In this document: piece by piece, positions 19,904 to 31,641 of the stretch | How the letters are laid out: every line of letters starts with the position of its first letter | How positions within the stretch are numbered: the stretch's first letter is position 1 | NCBI RefSeq assembly: GCF_005887615.1 | Contig: NZ_VANS01000006.1 | Span: 1 to 64,000, forward strand | Source: Sulfitobacter sabulilitoris | GTDB taxonomy: Bacteria > Pseudomonadota > Alphaproteobacteria > Rhodobacterales > Rhodobacteraceae | Direction: 5' to 3' | DNA: 64,000 nucleotides | Made by a program: the position numbers and the translations under genes | Notes under the pieces: model-generated | What the model was told of the DNA's origin: nothing | The model's database searches: none | The model's input: only the letters and a program-made list of their open reading frames with translations

Positions 19904-21457
19904 ATGAAGCTGACCGTCTGGACATACGAAGGCCCGCCCCATGTTGGCGCGATGCGCGTCGCCACGGGCATGACGGGTCTGCATTACGTTCTGCATGCCC
20001 CGCAGGGCGATACCTATGCCGATCTGCTGTTCACCATGATCGAGCGCCGCAATCATCGCCCGCCGGTCACCTATACCACGTTCCAGGCCCGCGATCTGGG
20101 ATCGGACACCGCCAATCTGTTCAAGTCCGCCTGCCAGGATGCCTATGACCGCTTTCAGCCGCAGGCGCTGATCGTGGGCGCATCCTGCACCGCCGAACTG
20201 ATCCAGGACGATCCCGGCGGCATGGCCGAGACGATGGACCTGCCTATCCCCGTGATCCCGCTCGACCTGCCAAGCTATCAGCGCAAGGAGAACTATGGCG
20301 CGGACGAGACGTTCTTTCAGATCGTGCGTGCGCTCGCGAAAAAAGTCGACCGGTCGGCGCAGATCAGCTGCAACCTGCTCGGGCCCACGGCCTTGGGGTT
20401 CCGCCATCGCGACGACATAACGGAACTGACGTCTGTGTTGTCCGACATGGGCATCAGCGTGAACGTGGTCGCGCCGATGACCGCGTCGCCCTCCGACATC
20501 GCCCGCATGGGGGCCGCGCATTTCAACGTGCTGATGTACCCCGAAACCGGCGAGGCCGCCGCCCGCTGGCTAGAGCGGGAACTGGATCAGCCCTTTACCA
20601 AGACAGTCCCCATTGGCGTGGGTGCCACGCGCGACTTCGTGACCGAAGTCGCCGCCATCACGGGCGTCGCGCCTTACCTCGATGACAGCCGTCTGCGGTT
20701 GCCGTGGTATTCGAAATCGGTGGACAGCACGTATCTGACCGGCAAGCGCGTCTTCGTCTTTGGCGATGGCACGCATGTGCGCGCCGCGGCGCGCATCGCG
20801 CGTGACGAAATGGGGTTCGAGGTCGTGGGCCTTGGGTGTTACAACCGCGAAATGGCCCGTGACATCAGGCGGCTCGCCAAGGATTTCGGCTTTGAGGCCC
20901 TGATCACCGACGACTACCTTGAGGTCGAGCGCGCCATCGAAGCCCTGCAACCCGAGATGATCCTCGGCACGCAGATGGAGCGGCACATCGGCAAGCGTCT
21001 GGGAATTCCCTGCGCCGTCGTTTCCGCCCCGGTCCACGTACAGGATTTTCCGGCGCGCTACTCTCCCCAGATGGGGATCGAGGGGGCCAACGTGATCTTC
21101 GACACCTGGGTGCATCCGCTGGTCATGGGGCTGGAAGAGCATCTTTTGCACATGTTCCGCGATGATTTCGAATTCCACGATGCGGCGGGCCCGTCGCATC
21201 ACGGCGGTCATACGCCTGCCCCAAGTGCCGACGCGGGCACGGCCCCCCTGCCCTCCCGGGATATTTCCGAAGACCCGAAATCACCGGGCGGGGCCGATGT
21301 GATCTGGCTCGATGCGGCCGAGCGGGAGTTGAAGAAGATCCCGTTTTTCGTGCGGGGCAAGGCGCGGCGCAATACCGAAGTCTTTGCTGCACAGCGCGGT
21401 GTTCACGAAATTTCGGTCGATACCCTCTACGAGGCCAAGGCCCATTATGCGCGATGA
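19904..21457 (+). CDS. bchB: Light-independent protochlorophyllide reductase subunit B
   Basis: The 517-residue partner of BchN carries substrate and cluster residues including the family start [20 protein letters not shown], the [16 protein letters not shown] segment, and the C-terminal PCP-reductase domain ([20 protein letters not shown]). ATG at 19904 matches the family start. A low-complexity linker at residues 440-470 ([18 protein letters not shown]) contains a repeat-like DNA core (see the 21238-21280 entry). It overlaps bchH by 11 bp. Confidence 0.97.
   Translation: MKLTVWTYEGPPHVGAMRVATGMTGLHYVLHAPQGDTYADLLFTMIERRNHRPPVTYTTFQARDLGSDTANLFKSACQDAYDRFQPQALIVGASCTAELIQDDPGGMAETMDLPIPVIPLDLPSYQRKENYGADETFFQIVRALAKKVDRSAQISCNLLGPTALGFRHRDDITELTSVLSDMGISVNVVAPMTASPSDIARMGAAHFNVLMYPETGEAAARWLERELDQPFTKTVPIGVGATRDFVTEVAAITGVAPYLDDSRLRLPWYSKSVDSTYLTGKRVFVFGDGTHVRAAARIARDEMGFEVVGLGCYNREMARDIRRLAKDFGFEALITDDYLEVERAIEALQPEMILGTQMERHIGKRLGIPCAVVSAPVHVQDFPARYSPQMGIEGANVIFDTWVHPLVMGLEEHLLHMFRDDFEFHDAAGPSHHGGHTPAPSADAGTAPLPSRDISEDPKSPGGADVIWLDAAERELKKIPFFVRGKARRNTEVFAAQRGVHEISVDTLYEAKAHYAR
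21238..21280 (+). repeat. REP-like core inside the bchB linker
   Basis: Within the variable linker of bchB the DNA reads GGCCCCCCTGCCCTCCCGGG then ATATTTCCGAAGACC. This resembles the intergenic family at 19845, 25057 and 54231 (C-rich block, GG-ATATTT, GAAGA). It may be a copy that became coding; similarity is short, so confidence is low. Confidence 0.35.
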
Positions 21458-24400
21458 TGTGATGCATACCGCCGCTCATGGCGGCCGCCGGATGCCGGGC
21501 TACCGCGTGGTCATCATCACGCTTGACAGCCACGCGGCTGGACCGGCGCTGCGCGCCATGGACAAACTGTCTCTCACGTATCCGGGCCTGTCGCTGTCGA
21601 TTCACGCCGCCGCTGAATGGAGCGAGACGCCCGGCACGTTCGAGGCGGCCCGCGATGCGGTCGCGCAGGGCGACATCATCATCGCGAACCTTCTATTCCT
21701 CGAAGAGCATGTCCGCCGGATTCTGCCCGCGCTCGAGGCGCGGCGCGCCCATTGCGATGCGATGATCGGTGTCATTGCCGATGCGTCCATCGTCAAGCTG
21801 ACCCGGATGGGCACGCTGGACATGGCCGCGCCGGAATCGGGCACGATGAAGTTGATGAAACGGTTGCGCGGATCGTCCAAGCCATCCAGTTCTTCGGGCG
21901 CGCAGAAAATGGCGATGCTGCGGCGCTTGCCCAAGGTGCTGAAATACATCCCCGGCAAAAGCCAGGATCTGCGGGCGTGGTTTCTAAGCATGCAATACTG
22001 GCTTGGCGGGTCGGACGACAACGTCGAGGCGATGATCCGCTTCTTGCTGAACCGCTATGCGCGCGACACCGGATGGGCGGTTGCGCCGGCGGCGGCGGCG
22101 CCGATCGAATACCCCGATTGCGGGCTGTATCACCCCGACGTGCCAGGGCGGATCACCACCGATGCCGCGGCTATTCCCCGTCCTGACAAGGCCAGGCTGA
22201 CCGTGGGGCTGTTGATGATGCGGTCATATGTCCTGTCATCGGACACCGCGCATTATGATGCGGTGATTCGCGCTTTCGAGGCCCGCGGCATTGCCGTCCT
22301 GCCAAGTTTTGCGGGCGGTCTTGACGGGCGGCCCGCGATCAACGGGTATTTCCGCGACGCCACTGGCGCAAAGATCGACGCGCTGGTGTCGCTGACCGGG
22401 TTTTCGCTGGTCGGCGGGCCGGCCTATAACGACAACGCGGCCGCGATTGCCATGCTGAGCGATCTGGACATTCCCTATATCGCCGCGCATCCGCTGGAAT
22501 TTCAGACCCTCGGTCAATGGGCCGACAGCGCGCAAGGCCTTGGGCCCATCGAGACGACAATGCTGATTGCGCTGCCCGAACTTGACGGCGCCACGACACC
22601 CACCGTCTTTGCCGGGCGCCACGGTGCATCCGGCTGCAGCGGCTGCTCTCTCAAGTGCGCCGCGCAGTCCCTGGCCAAGGCGATGGCGCCCTGCCACGAA
22701 CGGATCGACGCGCTGGTGGCGCGCACCGAAAAGCACGCGCGGCTACGCCGGTCACGCGCCTTTGACCGGACGGTTGGCATCGTTCTTTTTGGGTTTCCGC
22801 CCAATGCCGGAGCCGCGGGAACGGCGGCGTACCTAAGCGTTTTCGAAAGCCTTTTCAATACTTTGCACCGGATGAAGGCGGAGGGTTACGATCTTGATCC
22901 CCCCCTCACCGTCGAGGCCTTGCGCGATGCGGTTCTGGCGGGCACCGCCGCGCGATACGGGCAGGAGGCCAACGTGGCGGCGCATGTCTGCGCCGATACC
23001 ATCGTGGCACAGACCCCATGGCTGAGCGAGATCGAAGCACAATGGGGACCGGCACCGGGACGCGTGCAATCGGATGGGCGCGGCGTGTTCGTCCTGGGCG
23101 CACAGTTCGGCAAGGTCTTTGTCGGGCTGCAACCGGCCTTCGGCTACGAGGGCGACCCGATGCGGCTGCTGTTCGAGCGCGGGTTCGCACCGACACATGC
23201 CTTTGTCACCTTCTACCTCTGGCTCAGGAACACGTTGAAGGCCGATGTCCTGCTGCATTTCGGAATGCATGGCGCGTTGGAGTTCATGCCGGGCAAGCAG
23301 GCCGGCCAGTCGGGGGCCGATTGGCCCGACCGGCTGATCGGCGACCTGCCGAACGTGTATCTCTATGCCTCCAACAATCCGAGCGAGGCAACGCTGGCCA
23401 AGCGGCGCGCCAACGCGGTGACAATCACCCATCTGACGCCCCCGCTGGCGGCATCCGGGTTGTACAAGGGGCTGGCCGAGTTGAAGGACACGCTCACGCG
23501 GTGGCGCAAGACCGGATCCGATGCCCCCGACCGGGATGAGCTTGAAGCCCTGATCGCGGAACAGGCGGACGTCGTTGACATGGGCGGCCAGCCGGCGGAT
23601 CAGCTTTGGCTGAAACTGCTCGAGACCGAAGAGGCGCTGATACCCGACGGGCTGCATGTCGTGGGCGCGCCGCTGACCGCGGAGGCGCGGGCGGAGTACC
23701 TGCGCATCCTGCCGCAGAGCGACGCGGACACGCGGGCGCGGATCGATCATCTGCTGCAGCAGGAAACCGAACTTGACGCCATCTGCCGCGCGCTGGCGGG
23801 CCGGTTCACGCAACCGGTGGCGGGCGGCGATCTGATCCGGTCGCCCGAGATTCTGCCCACCGGGCGCAATATCCATGCCTTCGATCCGTTTCGCATGCCC
23901 ACCGAATTCGCCTGCCGGGACGGCGCGAAGCAGGCGCAACTGCTGCTGGATACCCACCCCGAGGTGCCGCGCACCGTCGCATTGGTGCTGTGGGGCAGCG
24001 ACAACATCAAATCCGACGGCGGACCGATCGGGCAGGCGCTGGCGCTGATGGGCTGTACGCCCCGCTTTGACAGCTTCGGCCGGATATCCGGTGCGGACCT
24101 TATCCCGCTGGACAGGCTGGGCCGCCCGCGCATCGACGTGATCATGACCCTCTCCGGCATCTTTCGCGACCTGCTGCCGCTGCAGACGCGGATGTTGGCC
24201 GAGGCGGCGCTGCGATGTGCCGAGGCCGATGAGCCGCTGGATCGGAATTTCGTGCGCGCACATGCGCTGGCCTATTGCGACAAGACCGGATGCGACATGG
24301 CAACGGCTGCACTGCGGGTGTTCTCGAATGCCGAAGGCGCCTATGGGTCGAATGTCAACGCGCTGGTCGACAGCTCGGCCTTCGGCGACGAGGACGAGTT

Positions 24401-25034
24401 GGCGGACGCCTACGAGGCGCGCAAGAGCTTTGCCTACGGGGTCGACGGCAAAGCCTCTGCCAACACGGCATTGCTGCAAAGCGCGCTGGCCGAGGTCGAT
24501 GTCGCCTATCAGAATCTTGAGAGCGTCGAATTGGGCGTGACATCGGTGGATCACTATTTCGACACGCTTGGCGGTATCGCGCGGGCGGTGAAACGCGCCA
24601 AGGGGTCGGACGCGGCAGTCTATATCGGCGATCAGACGCGCGGCGCGGGCAAGGTTCGCACGCTCCGCGACCAGGTGGCGCTTGAAACCCGGTCGCGCGC
24701 GCTCAACCCCAAGTTCTTTGAGGGGCTTCTGAAACACGGACCCGAGGGTGTGCGCCAGATCGAGGCGCATGTGACCAACACATTGGGATGGTCGGCCACG
24801 ACCGGGCAGGTCGAGCCCTGGGTGTACCAGCGCATTTCCGAGACCTTCGTTCTGGACGACGAAATGCGCAAGCGTCTGGCCGATCTGAACCCGACCGCCT
24901 CCAGCCGCATGGCGAACCGCCTCCTGGAGGCCAATGACCGCAACTACTGGACGCCGGACGCCGAAACCCTGGCCGCCCTGCAAGACGCCGCCGACGCGCT
25001 TGAGGACCAGCTTGAAGGGATCGCGGCACAATGA
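21447..25034 (+). CDS. bchH: Magnesium chelatase subunit H
   Basis: At 1195 residues this is the large porphyrin-binding subunit of magnesium chelatase, inserting Mg2+ into protoporphyrin IX with BchI and BchD. Family segments include [26 protein letters not shown]-type [13 protein letters not shown], and [22 protein letters not shown] at 21447 gives the family length and overlaps bchB by 11 bp; ATG at 21462 is an alternative. The central CSGCSLKCA region and the long cobaltochelatase (CobN-like) C-terminal part are intact, with no frameshift. Confidence 0.97.
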   Translation: MRDDVMHTAAHGGRRMPGYRVVIITLDSHAAGPALRAMDKLSLTYPGLSLSIHAAAEWSETPGTFEAARDAVAQGDIIIANLLFLEEHVRRILPALEARRAHCDAMIGVIADASIVKLTRMGTLDMAAPESGTMKLMKRLRGSSKPSSSSGAQKMAMLRRLPKVLKYIPGKSQDLRAWFLSMQYWLGGSDDNVEAMIRFLLNRYARDTGWAVAPAAAAPIEYPDCGLYHPDVPGRITTDAAAIPRPDKARLTVGLLMMRSYVLSSDTAHYDAVIRAFEARGIAVLPSFAGGLDGRPAINGYFRDATGAKIDALVSLTGFSLVGGPAYNDNAAAIAMLSDLDIPYIAAHPLEFQTLGQWADSAQGLGPIETTMLIALPELDGATTPTVFAGRHGASGCSGCSLKCAAQSLAKAMAPCHERIDALVARTEKHARLRRSRAFDRTVGIVLFGFPPNAGAAGTAAYLSVFESLFNTLHRMKAEGYDLDPPLTVEALRDAVLAGTAARYGQEANVAAHVCADTIVAQTPWLSEIEAQWGPAPGRVQSDGRGVFVLGAQFGKVFVGLQPAFGYEGDPMRLLFERGFAPTHAFVTFYLWLRNTLKADVLLHFGMHGALEFMPGKQAGQSGADWPDRLIGDLPNVYLYASNNPSEATLAKRRANAVTITHLTPPLAASGLYKGLAELKDTLTRWRKTGSDAPDRDELEALIAEQADVVDMGGQPADQLWLKLLETEEALIPDGLHVVGAPLTAEARAEYLRILPQSDADTRARIDHLLQQETELDAICRALAGRFTQPVAGGDLIRSPEILPTGRNIHAFDPFRMPTEFACRDGAKQAQLLLDTHPEVPRTVALVLWGSDNIKSDGGPIGQALALMGCTPRFDSFGRISGADLIPLDRLGRPRIDVIMTLSGIFRDLLPLQTRMLAEAALRCAEADEPLDRNFVRAHALAYCDKTGCDMATAALRVFSNAEGAYGSNVNALVDSSAFGDEDELADAYEARKSFAYGVDGKASANTALLQSALAEVDVAYQNLESVELGVTSVDHYFDTLGGIARAVKRAKGSDAAVYIGDQTRGAGKVRTLRDQVALETRSRALNPKFFEGLLKHGPEGVRQIEAHVTNTLGWSATTGQVEPWVYQRISETFVLDDEMRKRLADLNPTASSRMANRLLEANDRNYWTPDAETLAALQDAADALEDQLEGIAAQ

Positions 25035-25056
25035 CCCGACGCGCCACATCACCTGT

Positions 25057-26027
<971 letters not shown>

Positions 26028-26028
<1 letters not shown>

Positions 26029-26810
26029 TGCCTGAGCGTGCCGTTCCCTTGACTGCGGATCTGTCGAACGACCGCATCGCCCGCGAAGCGCCCGATGGTC
26101 TGCGCGGTGCCGCCCTGCGCGATACGCGGCCGGGATACGGTGCGACACTGGCGCGGGTCGAAACCTATTTCGACAAGACCGCCACGACGACCTGGGAACG
26201 CCTGACCAGTGACGCACCGGTCAGCCGAATCCGCGAGACCGTGCGACAGGGGCGTGACCGGATGCGTGCGCTGATGCTAAGCCGTCTGCCCGCGGACCTG
26301 CGCGGCGCGCGGGTTCTGGACGCCGGGTGCGGGGCAGGTCAGATGACCGTCGAGTTGGCCGCGCGCGGTGCCGAAGTCGTCGCGGTCGATATTTCGCCCG
26401 CCCTCGTGGATATCGCCGAGTTGCGCCTGCCGCCGGAGTTGCGGTCGCAGGTCACTTTCACATCCGGCGACATGCTGGCGCCGACGCTTGGACGCTTTGA
26501 CCATATGGTCGCGATGGACAGCCTGATTTATTACACCGCCGCGGACATCGGCGCCGCCCTGGCCGAGCTGGAGCCACGGGTGTCCGGCACGACGGTTTTC
26601 ACCGTGGCGCCACGCACGCGGCTTTTGATGGCGATGTGGTACGCAGGCAAACTGTTCCCACGCTCGGATCGATCCCCGGTCATGATTCCGCACGATCACG
26701 CCCGACTGGCCCGCGCACTCAAGGCGCAGGGCGTACGGCGGATGCTGCGCCCGGTCGAGAGGGTCACATCGGGGTTCTACATTTCGCAAGCGATGGAGTT
26801 GCGCGGATGA
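26028..26810 (+). CDS. bchM: Magnesium protoporphyrin IX O-methyltransferase
   Basis: The 260-residue SAM-dependent enzyme methylates the C13 propionate of Mg-protoporphyrin IX. It has the class I methyltransferase motif VLDAGCGAGQMTVELA and the family segment YFDKTATTTWERLTSDAPVSRIRETVR. The ATG shares a base with the bchL stop and the end overlaps lhaA by ATGA. Its product is the substrate of the AcsF cyclase encoded downstream. Confidence 0.96.
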
Positions 26811-28234
26811 GCCGCACGCGGCGCATAACGGGGCGGTTCGTTCCCTTCGCCGACGCCGTCAGCGATACCCTGCCGCTGGGCCAGCTTCTGCGCCTGTCGC
26901 TGTTTCAGATTTCGGTCGGAATGGCGTCTGTCCTGCTGCTGGGCACGCTCAACCGGGTGATGATCGTCGAACTGAGCGTCGCGGCGATGATCGTGGCGGT
27001 GATGATCGCGCTGCCGGTTCTGATCGCGCCCTTTCGCGCCCTATTGGGGTTTCGGTCCGACACCCACAAATCCGCGATCGGGTGGAAACGTATTCCCTAC
27101 ATCTGGTTCGGGTCGCTGTGGCAATTCGGCGGGTTGGCGATCATGCCCTTCGCGCTGCTGGTGCTGGGCGGCGATGTCTATCACCACGTCCGGTTCGCGG
27201 GCGAGGTGCTGGCCGCGCTGGCGTTCCTGATGACCGGATTGGGCATGCACATGACCCAGACCGCCGGGCTGGCGCTGGCCAGTGACCGCGCCACGGACCA
27301 GACGCGGCCGCGTGTGGTGGCGATGCTTTACGTGATGTTCCTGATCGGGATGGGGCTTTCGGCGCTGATCATCGGATGGCTGTTGCGCGATTTCACCGCG
27401 CTCGGACTGATCCGCGTGGTGCAGGGCACGGCGGTGGCGACCATCGCGCTGAACCTGATCGCGCTTTGGAAACAGGAAAGCGTGCGCCCCATGACCCGCG
27501 AGGAACGCGCAGCACCCCGCCCGAGGTTCAGCGATGCGTGGCGGGATTTCACGGCTGGCGGTCAGGCCGGGCGGCTGTTGGCCTGCGTTTTCGTGGGAAC
27601 GATGGCCTTTAACATGCAAGACGTCCTGCTGGAGCCCTATGGCGGTGAAATTCTGGGGCTGTCGGTGTCGTCCACGACCCTGCTGACCGCGCTGTGGGCC
27701 GCTGGCGCGCTCGCGGGATTTGCATTGGCCGGGCGCAGGCTGGCGCGCGGATCGAACCCCTACCGCTTGGCCGGCCTGGGCGTTCTTGCCGGGATCTGGG
27801 CGTTTTCGGTCGTGATTTTCGCCGCGCCGATGGCGTCGCATTTGCTGTTCTTTGGCGGGGCCACGCTGATCGGCTTTGGCGGCGGGCTTTTTGCCGTCTC
27901 AACCCTGACGGCGGCCATGACGATGCCCGCGACCGGCACCGCCGGACGTGGTCTTGCGCTGGGGGCCTGGGGGGCGGCCCAGGCGACGGCGGCGGGCCTG
28001 TCCATCGCGATCGGCGGCAGCCTGCGCGACTGGGTCGGCGCATGGGCGGCATCGGGCCAGTTGGGCGAGGCAATGAACAGCCCCGCCACCGGCTATTCCT
28101 TTGTCTATCATACCGAAATCGGACTGCTTTTCGTCACTCTCATCATTCTGGGTCCGCTGGTGCGCTTTGCGAACCCCTTCACCCCGGCGGACAGTCGCCA
28201 GCCCGGCATGGGGCTGGCGGATTTCCCGACATGA
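26807..28234 (+). CDS. lhaA: PucC-family light-harvesting assembly protein LhaA
   Basis: A 475-residue MFS-type membrane protein (about twelve segments) with the BCD-family features TLNRVMIVELSVAAMIVAVM, FRSDTHKSAIGWKRIPYIW and DVLLEPYGGEILGLSV. It is required for LH1 assembly in Rhodobacter and sits between bchM and puhA as there. It is a distant paralogue of the ORF428 product at 13274-14563. Confidence 0.94.
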   Translation: MSRTRRITGRFVPFADAVSDTLPLGQLLRLSLFQISVGMASVLLLGTLNRVMIVELSVAAMIVAVMIALPVLIAPFRALLGFRSDTHKSAIGWKRIPYIWFGSLWQFGGLAIMPFALLVLGGDVYHHVRFAGEVLAALAFLMTGLGMHMTQTAGLALASDRATDQTRPRVVAMLYVMFLIGMGLSALIIGWLLRDFTALGLIRVVQGTAVATIALNLIALWKQESVRPMTREERAAPRPRFSDAWRDFTAGGQAGRLLACVFVGTMAFNMQDVLLEPYGGEILGLSVSSTTLLTALWAAGALAGFALAGRRLARGSNPYRLAGLGVLAGIWAFSVVIFAAPMASHLLFFGGATLIGFGGGLFAVSTLTAAMTMPATGTAGRGLALGAWGAAQATAAGLSIAIGGSLRDWVGAWAASGQLGEAMNSPATGYSFVYHTEIGLLFVTLIILGPLVRFANPFTPADSRQPGMGLADFPT

Positions 28235-28256
28235 CCCCGTTTCAGGAGGAAACGAA

Positions 28257-29027
28257 ATGACTGAAACATTCTTTGGAAACTTCGATCTGGCCAGCCTCGC
28301 ACTCTGGCTGTTCTACGGATTTTTCGCGGTGCTGATCGTGTATATCCAGCGCGAGAACATGCGCGAGGGTTATCCGCTTGAGGATGACGAGGGCAACCCG
28401 TCGTCCAATCCCGGACTGTTCCCGCTGCCCGAAGACAAGACCTTCAAGCTGGCGCATGGACGGGGCGAGGTTTCGTTTCCCAGCGGTCAGGCCCCCGAAC
28501 GCCCCGACCTGCCGATCAAACGCGTGGGCCCCGGCAATGGTTATCCGCTGGAACCAACGGGCGATCCGATGATCGACGGCGTCGGCCCGGCGTCCTGGGC
28601 ACCACGGCGCGACGTGCCGGAGTTGGACGGTCACGGCCACCCCAAGATCGTACCGATGTCCGCGACGGAAAGCTTTGGCGTCTCTTCGGGGCGCGATCCG
28701 CGCGGGTTGCCCGTGGTTGCGGGCGACGGAGAGATCGTGGGCCGGATTTCCGATATGTGGATCGACGAGCCGGAACAGCTGGTGCGTTACCTCGAGGTCA
28801 CGCTGGACGCGGCCTGGGGCACAGGGAGCCGGCTTCTGCCGATGACATTCGCCAAGATCAAATCTGATCGCGTCGCGGTACACGCCATCTACGGCAAGCA
28901 TTTCGCCGCCGTGCCGACGGTGGTCAGCAAGAGCCAGGTGACACTGCTCGAGGAAGACAAGATCAGCGGCTACTACGGCGGTGGCAAGCTCTATGCCGAT
29001 GCGTCGCGACAGGACCCGCAACTGTAA
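28257..29027 (+). CDS. puhA: Photosynthetic reaction centre H subunit
   Basis: The 256-residue subunit has one N-terminal membrane helix (LASLALWLFYGFFAVLIVYI), the following RENMREGYPLE segment, and a PRC-barrel cytoplasmic domain (GEIVGRISDMWIDEPEQLVRYLE). It caps the L-M dimer on the cytoplasmic side and channels protons to QB. A strong AGGAGG lies 7 bp ahead of ATG 28257. No PpsR box was seen just upstream; it is probably read from bchF and from a promoter within lhaA. Confidence 0.97.
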   Translation: MTETFFGNFDLASLALWLFYGFFAVLIVYIQRENMREGYPLEDDEGNPSSNPGLFPLPEDKTFKLAHGRGEVSFPSGQAPERPDLPIKRVGPGNGYPLEPTGDPMIDGVGPASWAPRRDVPELDGHGHPKIVPMSATESFGVSSGRDPRGLPVVAGDGEIVGRISDMWIDEPEQLVRYLEVTLDAAWGTGSRLLPMTFAKIKSDRVAVHAIYGKHFAAVPTVVSKSQVTLLEEDKISGYYGGGKLYADASRQDPQL

Positions 29028-29066
29028 TTCGCCGGACAGGTGCCGCAACTTTGAGGGGGACAGACC

Positions 29067-29729
29067 ATGTCACACGATGACTTTCAGATCGAACCGGTGG
29101 AGGGGCTTCCCGAGGCGCCGCCGCAGGGCGAACAGATCCTGTGGCAGGGTCGTCCCGACTGGTGGGCGCTGAGCCTGTGCGCGATGAACCTCAAGTGGGT
29201 CGTGGGGTATTTCGGCGTTCTGGCGATCTGGCGGTACGTCGCTGTCATGGGGGTCATGGCACCGGGTCAGGCTGTTGGCGCCGCGGTCCCGTTCCTGGTG
29301 CTGGGCGGAGTGGTCTGCGGAATGCTGATGCTGGTCGCTTATGTTCAGGCGCGCGCCACCGTCTATACCGTGACCGATGCACGTGTCGTGATGCGCATCG
29401 GGGCCGCCCTGACGCTGACACTGAACCTGCCCTACACCAAGATCGGCAACGCGATGCTGGATCTGCGCAAGAACGGGAGCGGCACGATCGCGCTGGACAC
29501 GATGGGCGATACGCAGTTGGGCTATCTTGTGTGCTGGCCGCATGTGCGGCCATGGCACATGAAGCAGACCCAGCCGGCGCTGCGCTGCATCCCGAACGCG
29601 CAGGCGGTCGCCACCCTGATCGCCGAGGCCGCCGAGGCGCGCATAGCGCAGCCCAAGGTGACGCGCGTGGCACCACAACACGACACGCCGGTGCAGTCCC
29701 CCGGCCTTGCCGGCGTCGCGGCGGAGTAA
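29067..29729 (+). CDS. puhB: Photosynthetic complex assembly protein PuhB
   Basis: A 220-residue membrane protein with three hydrophobic segments in its first half and a PH-like domain after them (ATVYTVTDARVVMRIGAALT). PuhB promotes reaction centre assembly in Rhodobacter. ATG 29067 follows GAGGGGGACAG. It lies between puhA and puhC as in other PGCs. Confidence 0.93.
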   Translation: MSHDDFQIEPVEGLPEAPPQGEQILWQGRPDWWALSLCAMNLKWVVGYFGVLAIWRYVAVMGVMAPGQAVGAAVPFLVLGGVVCGMLMLVAYVQARATVYTVTDARVVMRIGAALTLTLNLPYTKIGNAMLDLRKNGSGTIALDTMGDTQLGYLVCWPHVRPWHMKQTQPALRCIPNAQAVATLIAEAAEARIAQPKVTRVAPQHDTPVQSPGLAGVAAE

Positions 29730-29734
29730 GCCCC

Positions 29735-30211
29735 ATGACCGATACCTCGACCCCGCGCCGCCCGCGCATTCACGCCGCCGAAGAAGAACTGGTGCCGCGC
29801 TTTCTCGTCCGGCTGATCTTTGCGCTGCTGGCGATGATCGTCGGGCTTGTTGCCGTCTCGACCATGACGGACCGGCCATTGCAATCCACTCCGCCGACGG
29901 CGGCCGTGATATCCGAGCGGGCGATCCTCCTGTCGGGCGAAATGTCCGGGGCCGCCCGCGTGCTGGACGTCAATGGCACGCTTCTGGCGGATCTCAGCCC
30001 GGAAAAAGGAGGTTTTGTCGCCGGAATCGAACGCGTGATCGCGCGCGAACGCGCCAAGGCCGGCATCGACATGGCCGCGCCTGTTTTGCTGCAACTGCGG
30101 GCCGGCAACCGCCTGTCCATCACCGACCCCGTCACCGGATGGTCAGCCGAGCTCATGGGCTTCGGCGCCTCCAACACCCGCGTCTTCGCCAGACTGCTGG
30201 ACCAACCCTGA
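29735..30211 (+). CDS. puhC: Photosynthetic complex assembly protein PuhC
   Basis: This 158-residue protein has one N-terminal membrane anchor (FLVRLIFALLAMIVGLVAV) and a periplasmic domain with VLDVNGTLLADLSPEKGGFV and TDPVTGWSAELMGFGASNTR, typical of PuhC. It assists LH1-reaction centre organisation. The ATG lies 5 bp after puhB; the open frame extends upstream through puhB but the membrane anchor fixes the start. Confidence 0.92.
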   Translation: MTDTSTPRRPRIHAAEEELVPRFLVRLIFALLAMIVGLVAVSTMTDRPLQSTPPTAAVISERAILLSGEMSGAARVLDVNGTLLADLSPEKGGFVAGIERVIARERAKAGIDMAAPVLLQLRAGNRLSITDPVTGWSAELMGFGASNTRVFARLLDQP

Positions 30212-30232
30212 GCCTAGGAAGGAAGCCACCTT

Positions 30233-30529
30233 ATGGGACTGTTTACGAAAGAGATAGAGCGTGCCCCCTGCACCGTTGAAATCAGCCATAAATTCGAAAG
30301 CCTGCACGCGCATGTGCGGTTCAATAACGGTGCCGTGATCCACCCCGGCGACGAGGTTCAGGTCCACGGACCCGAGATCATGGCCCCCTTCGGCGAGGTC
30401 GTGACCGAGGACCGCGAGGCGACGATCATCCGCGCCAGCAAGATCGAACAGCTCTGGACCCGCATGACGGGCGATTTCGAATTCATGGAGCTTTGCGAAT
30501 TTTCCTTTTCCGAGGAGGTGACGCTATGA
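30233..30529 (+). CDS. Conserved small PGC protein between puhC and acsF
   Basis: A 98-residue soluble protein (VEISHKFESLHAHVRFNNGA; PGDEVQVHGPEIMAPFGEVV) with no signal peptide or membrane segment and no catalytic motif that I recognise. Small proteins of this kind sit between puhC and acsF in many proteobacterial PGCs, so it is not random. It overlaps acsF by ATGA and has a GGAAGG ribosome site. A role linked to AcsF or reaction centre assembly is plausible only from position. Confidence 0.8.
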   Translation: MGLFTKEIERAPCTVEISHKFESLHAHVRFNNGAVIHPGDEVQVHGPEIMAPFGEVVTEDREATIIRASKIEQLWTRMTGDFEFMELCEFSFSEEVTL

Positions 30530-31641
30530 ACGTCCAGGCCAAACATTCCGCCGATGCCAGCACCGCCGAAGAGGCGATCGCGATACAGGAACGCTTTGAC
30601 AGCACCGCCGCGACCGAGCTTGCGATGCAGAATACACTGCTGACGCCGCGGTTCTACACCACCGATTTCGACGAGATGGACGCTATCGACGTGACGCCCG
30701 TTCGTGACGATTGGGACAGTCTGATCGACCGGATGGTAAGCGACCCCAACAAAGGCCATTTCAAGAAAAACGAAGACTGGGACCACGTCGATTGGGAGGG
30801 GATGGAGCCGGAGTTGAAGAAGGAATTCATCGACTTCCTGGTGTCGTCCTGCACCGCCGAGTTTTCAGGCTGCGTGCTTTACAAGGAGATGAAGCGCCGC
30901 GGATCGAACAAGGACGTGACGCAGCTATTTCAGCTGATGGCGCGTGACGAAGCGCGGCACGCGGGCTTTATCAACGACGCCCTGCGCGAAGCGGGCGTGG
31001 CGGTGAACCTCGGCTTTCTGACCCAGAAAAAGAAATACACCTACTTCAAGCCCAAGTTCATCTATTACGCGACCTACCTGTCCGAAAAGATCGGCTATGC
31101 GCGCTACATAACGATCTTCCGGCATCTTCAGGAACATCCCGAGCACCGCTTTCACCCGATTTTCAAGTGGTTCGAGGAATGGTGCAATGACGAATTCGCC
31201 CACGGCGAAGCCTTTGCGCTGATCATGAAATCGGACCCCAAGCTGACGCGCGGGCGCAATGTCCTTTGGATCAAGTTCTTCCTCACGGCGGTCTATGCGA
31301 CGATGTACATCCGCGATCACCAGCGGCCCAGGTTTCACGCGGCGCTGGGTGTCGATCCCGACTGGTACGCGCACGAGGTTTTCACCAAGACATCGACCCT
31401 GACACGGCAGATTTTCCCGATTACGCTGGATATCGAGAACCCGCGCTGGCAGCGTGGGCTGGAGCGGTTGCAGCGCGCCAACGTCGATATGGCCGAAGGG
31501 CGCAAGCAGGGCGGCATCGACGGCAGACTAAAAAGCCTGGGCGCCCAGATGCGCGCGGCGGCCTGCTTTGTCGACCTCTATACGATCCCGGCCAAGACAC
31601 ATGCGGTTCCCGCCTCCACCCGGTTGGAGCCAGCGTACTGA
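30526..31641 (+). CDS. acsF: Aerobic Mg-protoporphyrin IX monomethyl ester cyclase
   Basis: The 371-residue di-iron enzyme forms the isocyclic ring using oxygen. Carboxylate/histidine iron-ligand motifs are visible (CTAEFSGCVLYKEMKRR, ARDEARHAGFIND, EWCNDEFAHGEAFAL). The ATG overlaps the preceding small gene and the stop shares a base with the puhE start. No anaerobic cyclase (bchE) is seen in the window, so bacteriochlorophyll synthesis from this cluster depends on oxygen. Confidence 0.96.
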   Translation: MNVQAKHSADASTAEEAIAIQERFDSTAATELAMQNTLLTPRFYTTDFDEMDAIDVTPVRDDWDSLIDRMVSDPNKGHFKKNEDWDHVDWEGMEPELKKEFIDFLVSSCTAEFSGCVLYKEMKRRGSNKDVTQLFQLMARDEARHAGFINDALREAGVAVNLGFLTQKKKYTYFKPKFIYYATYLSEKIGYARYITIFRHLQEHPEHRFHPIFKWFEEWCNDEFAHGEAFALIMKSDPKLTRGRNVLWIKFFLTAVYATMYIRDHQRPRFHAALGVDPDWYAHEVFTKTSTLTRQIFPITLDIENPRWQRGLERLQRANVDMAEGRKQGGIDGRLKSLGAQMRAAACFVDLYTIPAKTHAVPASTRLEPAY

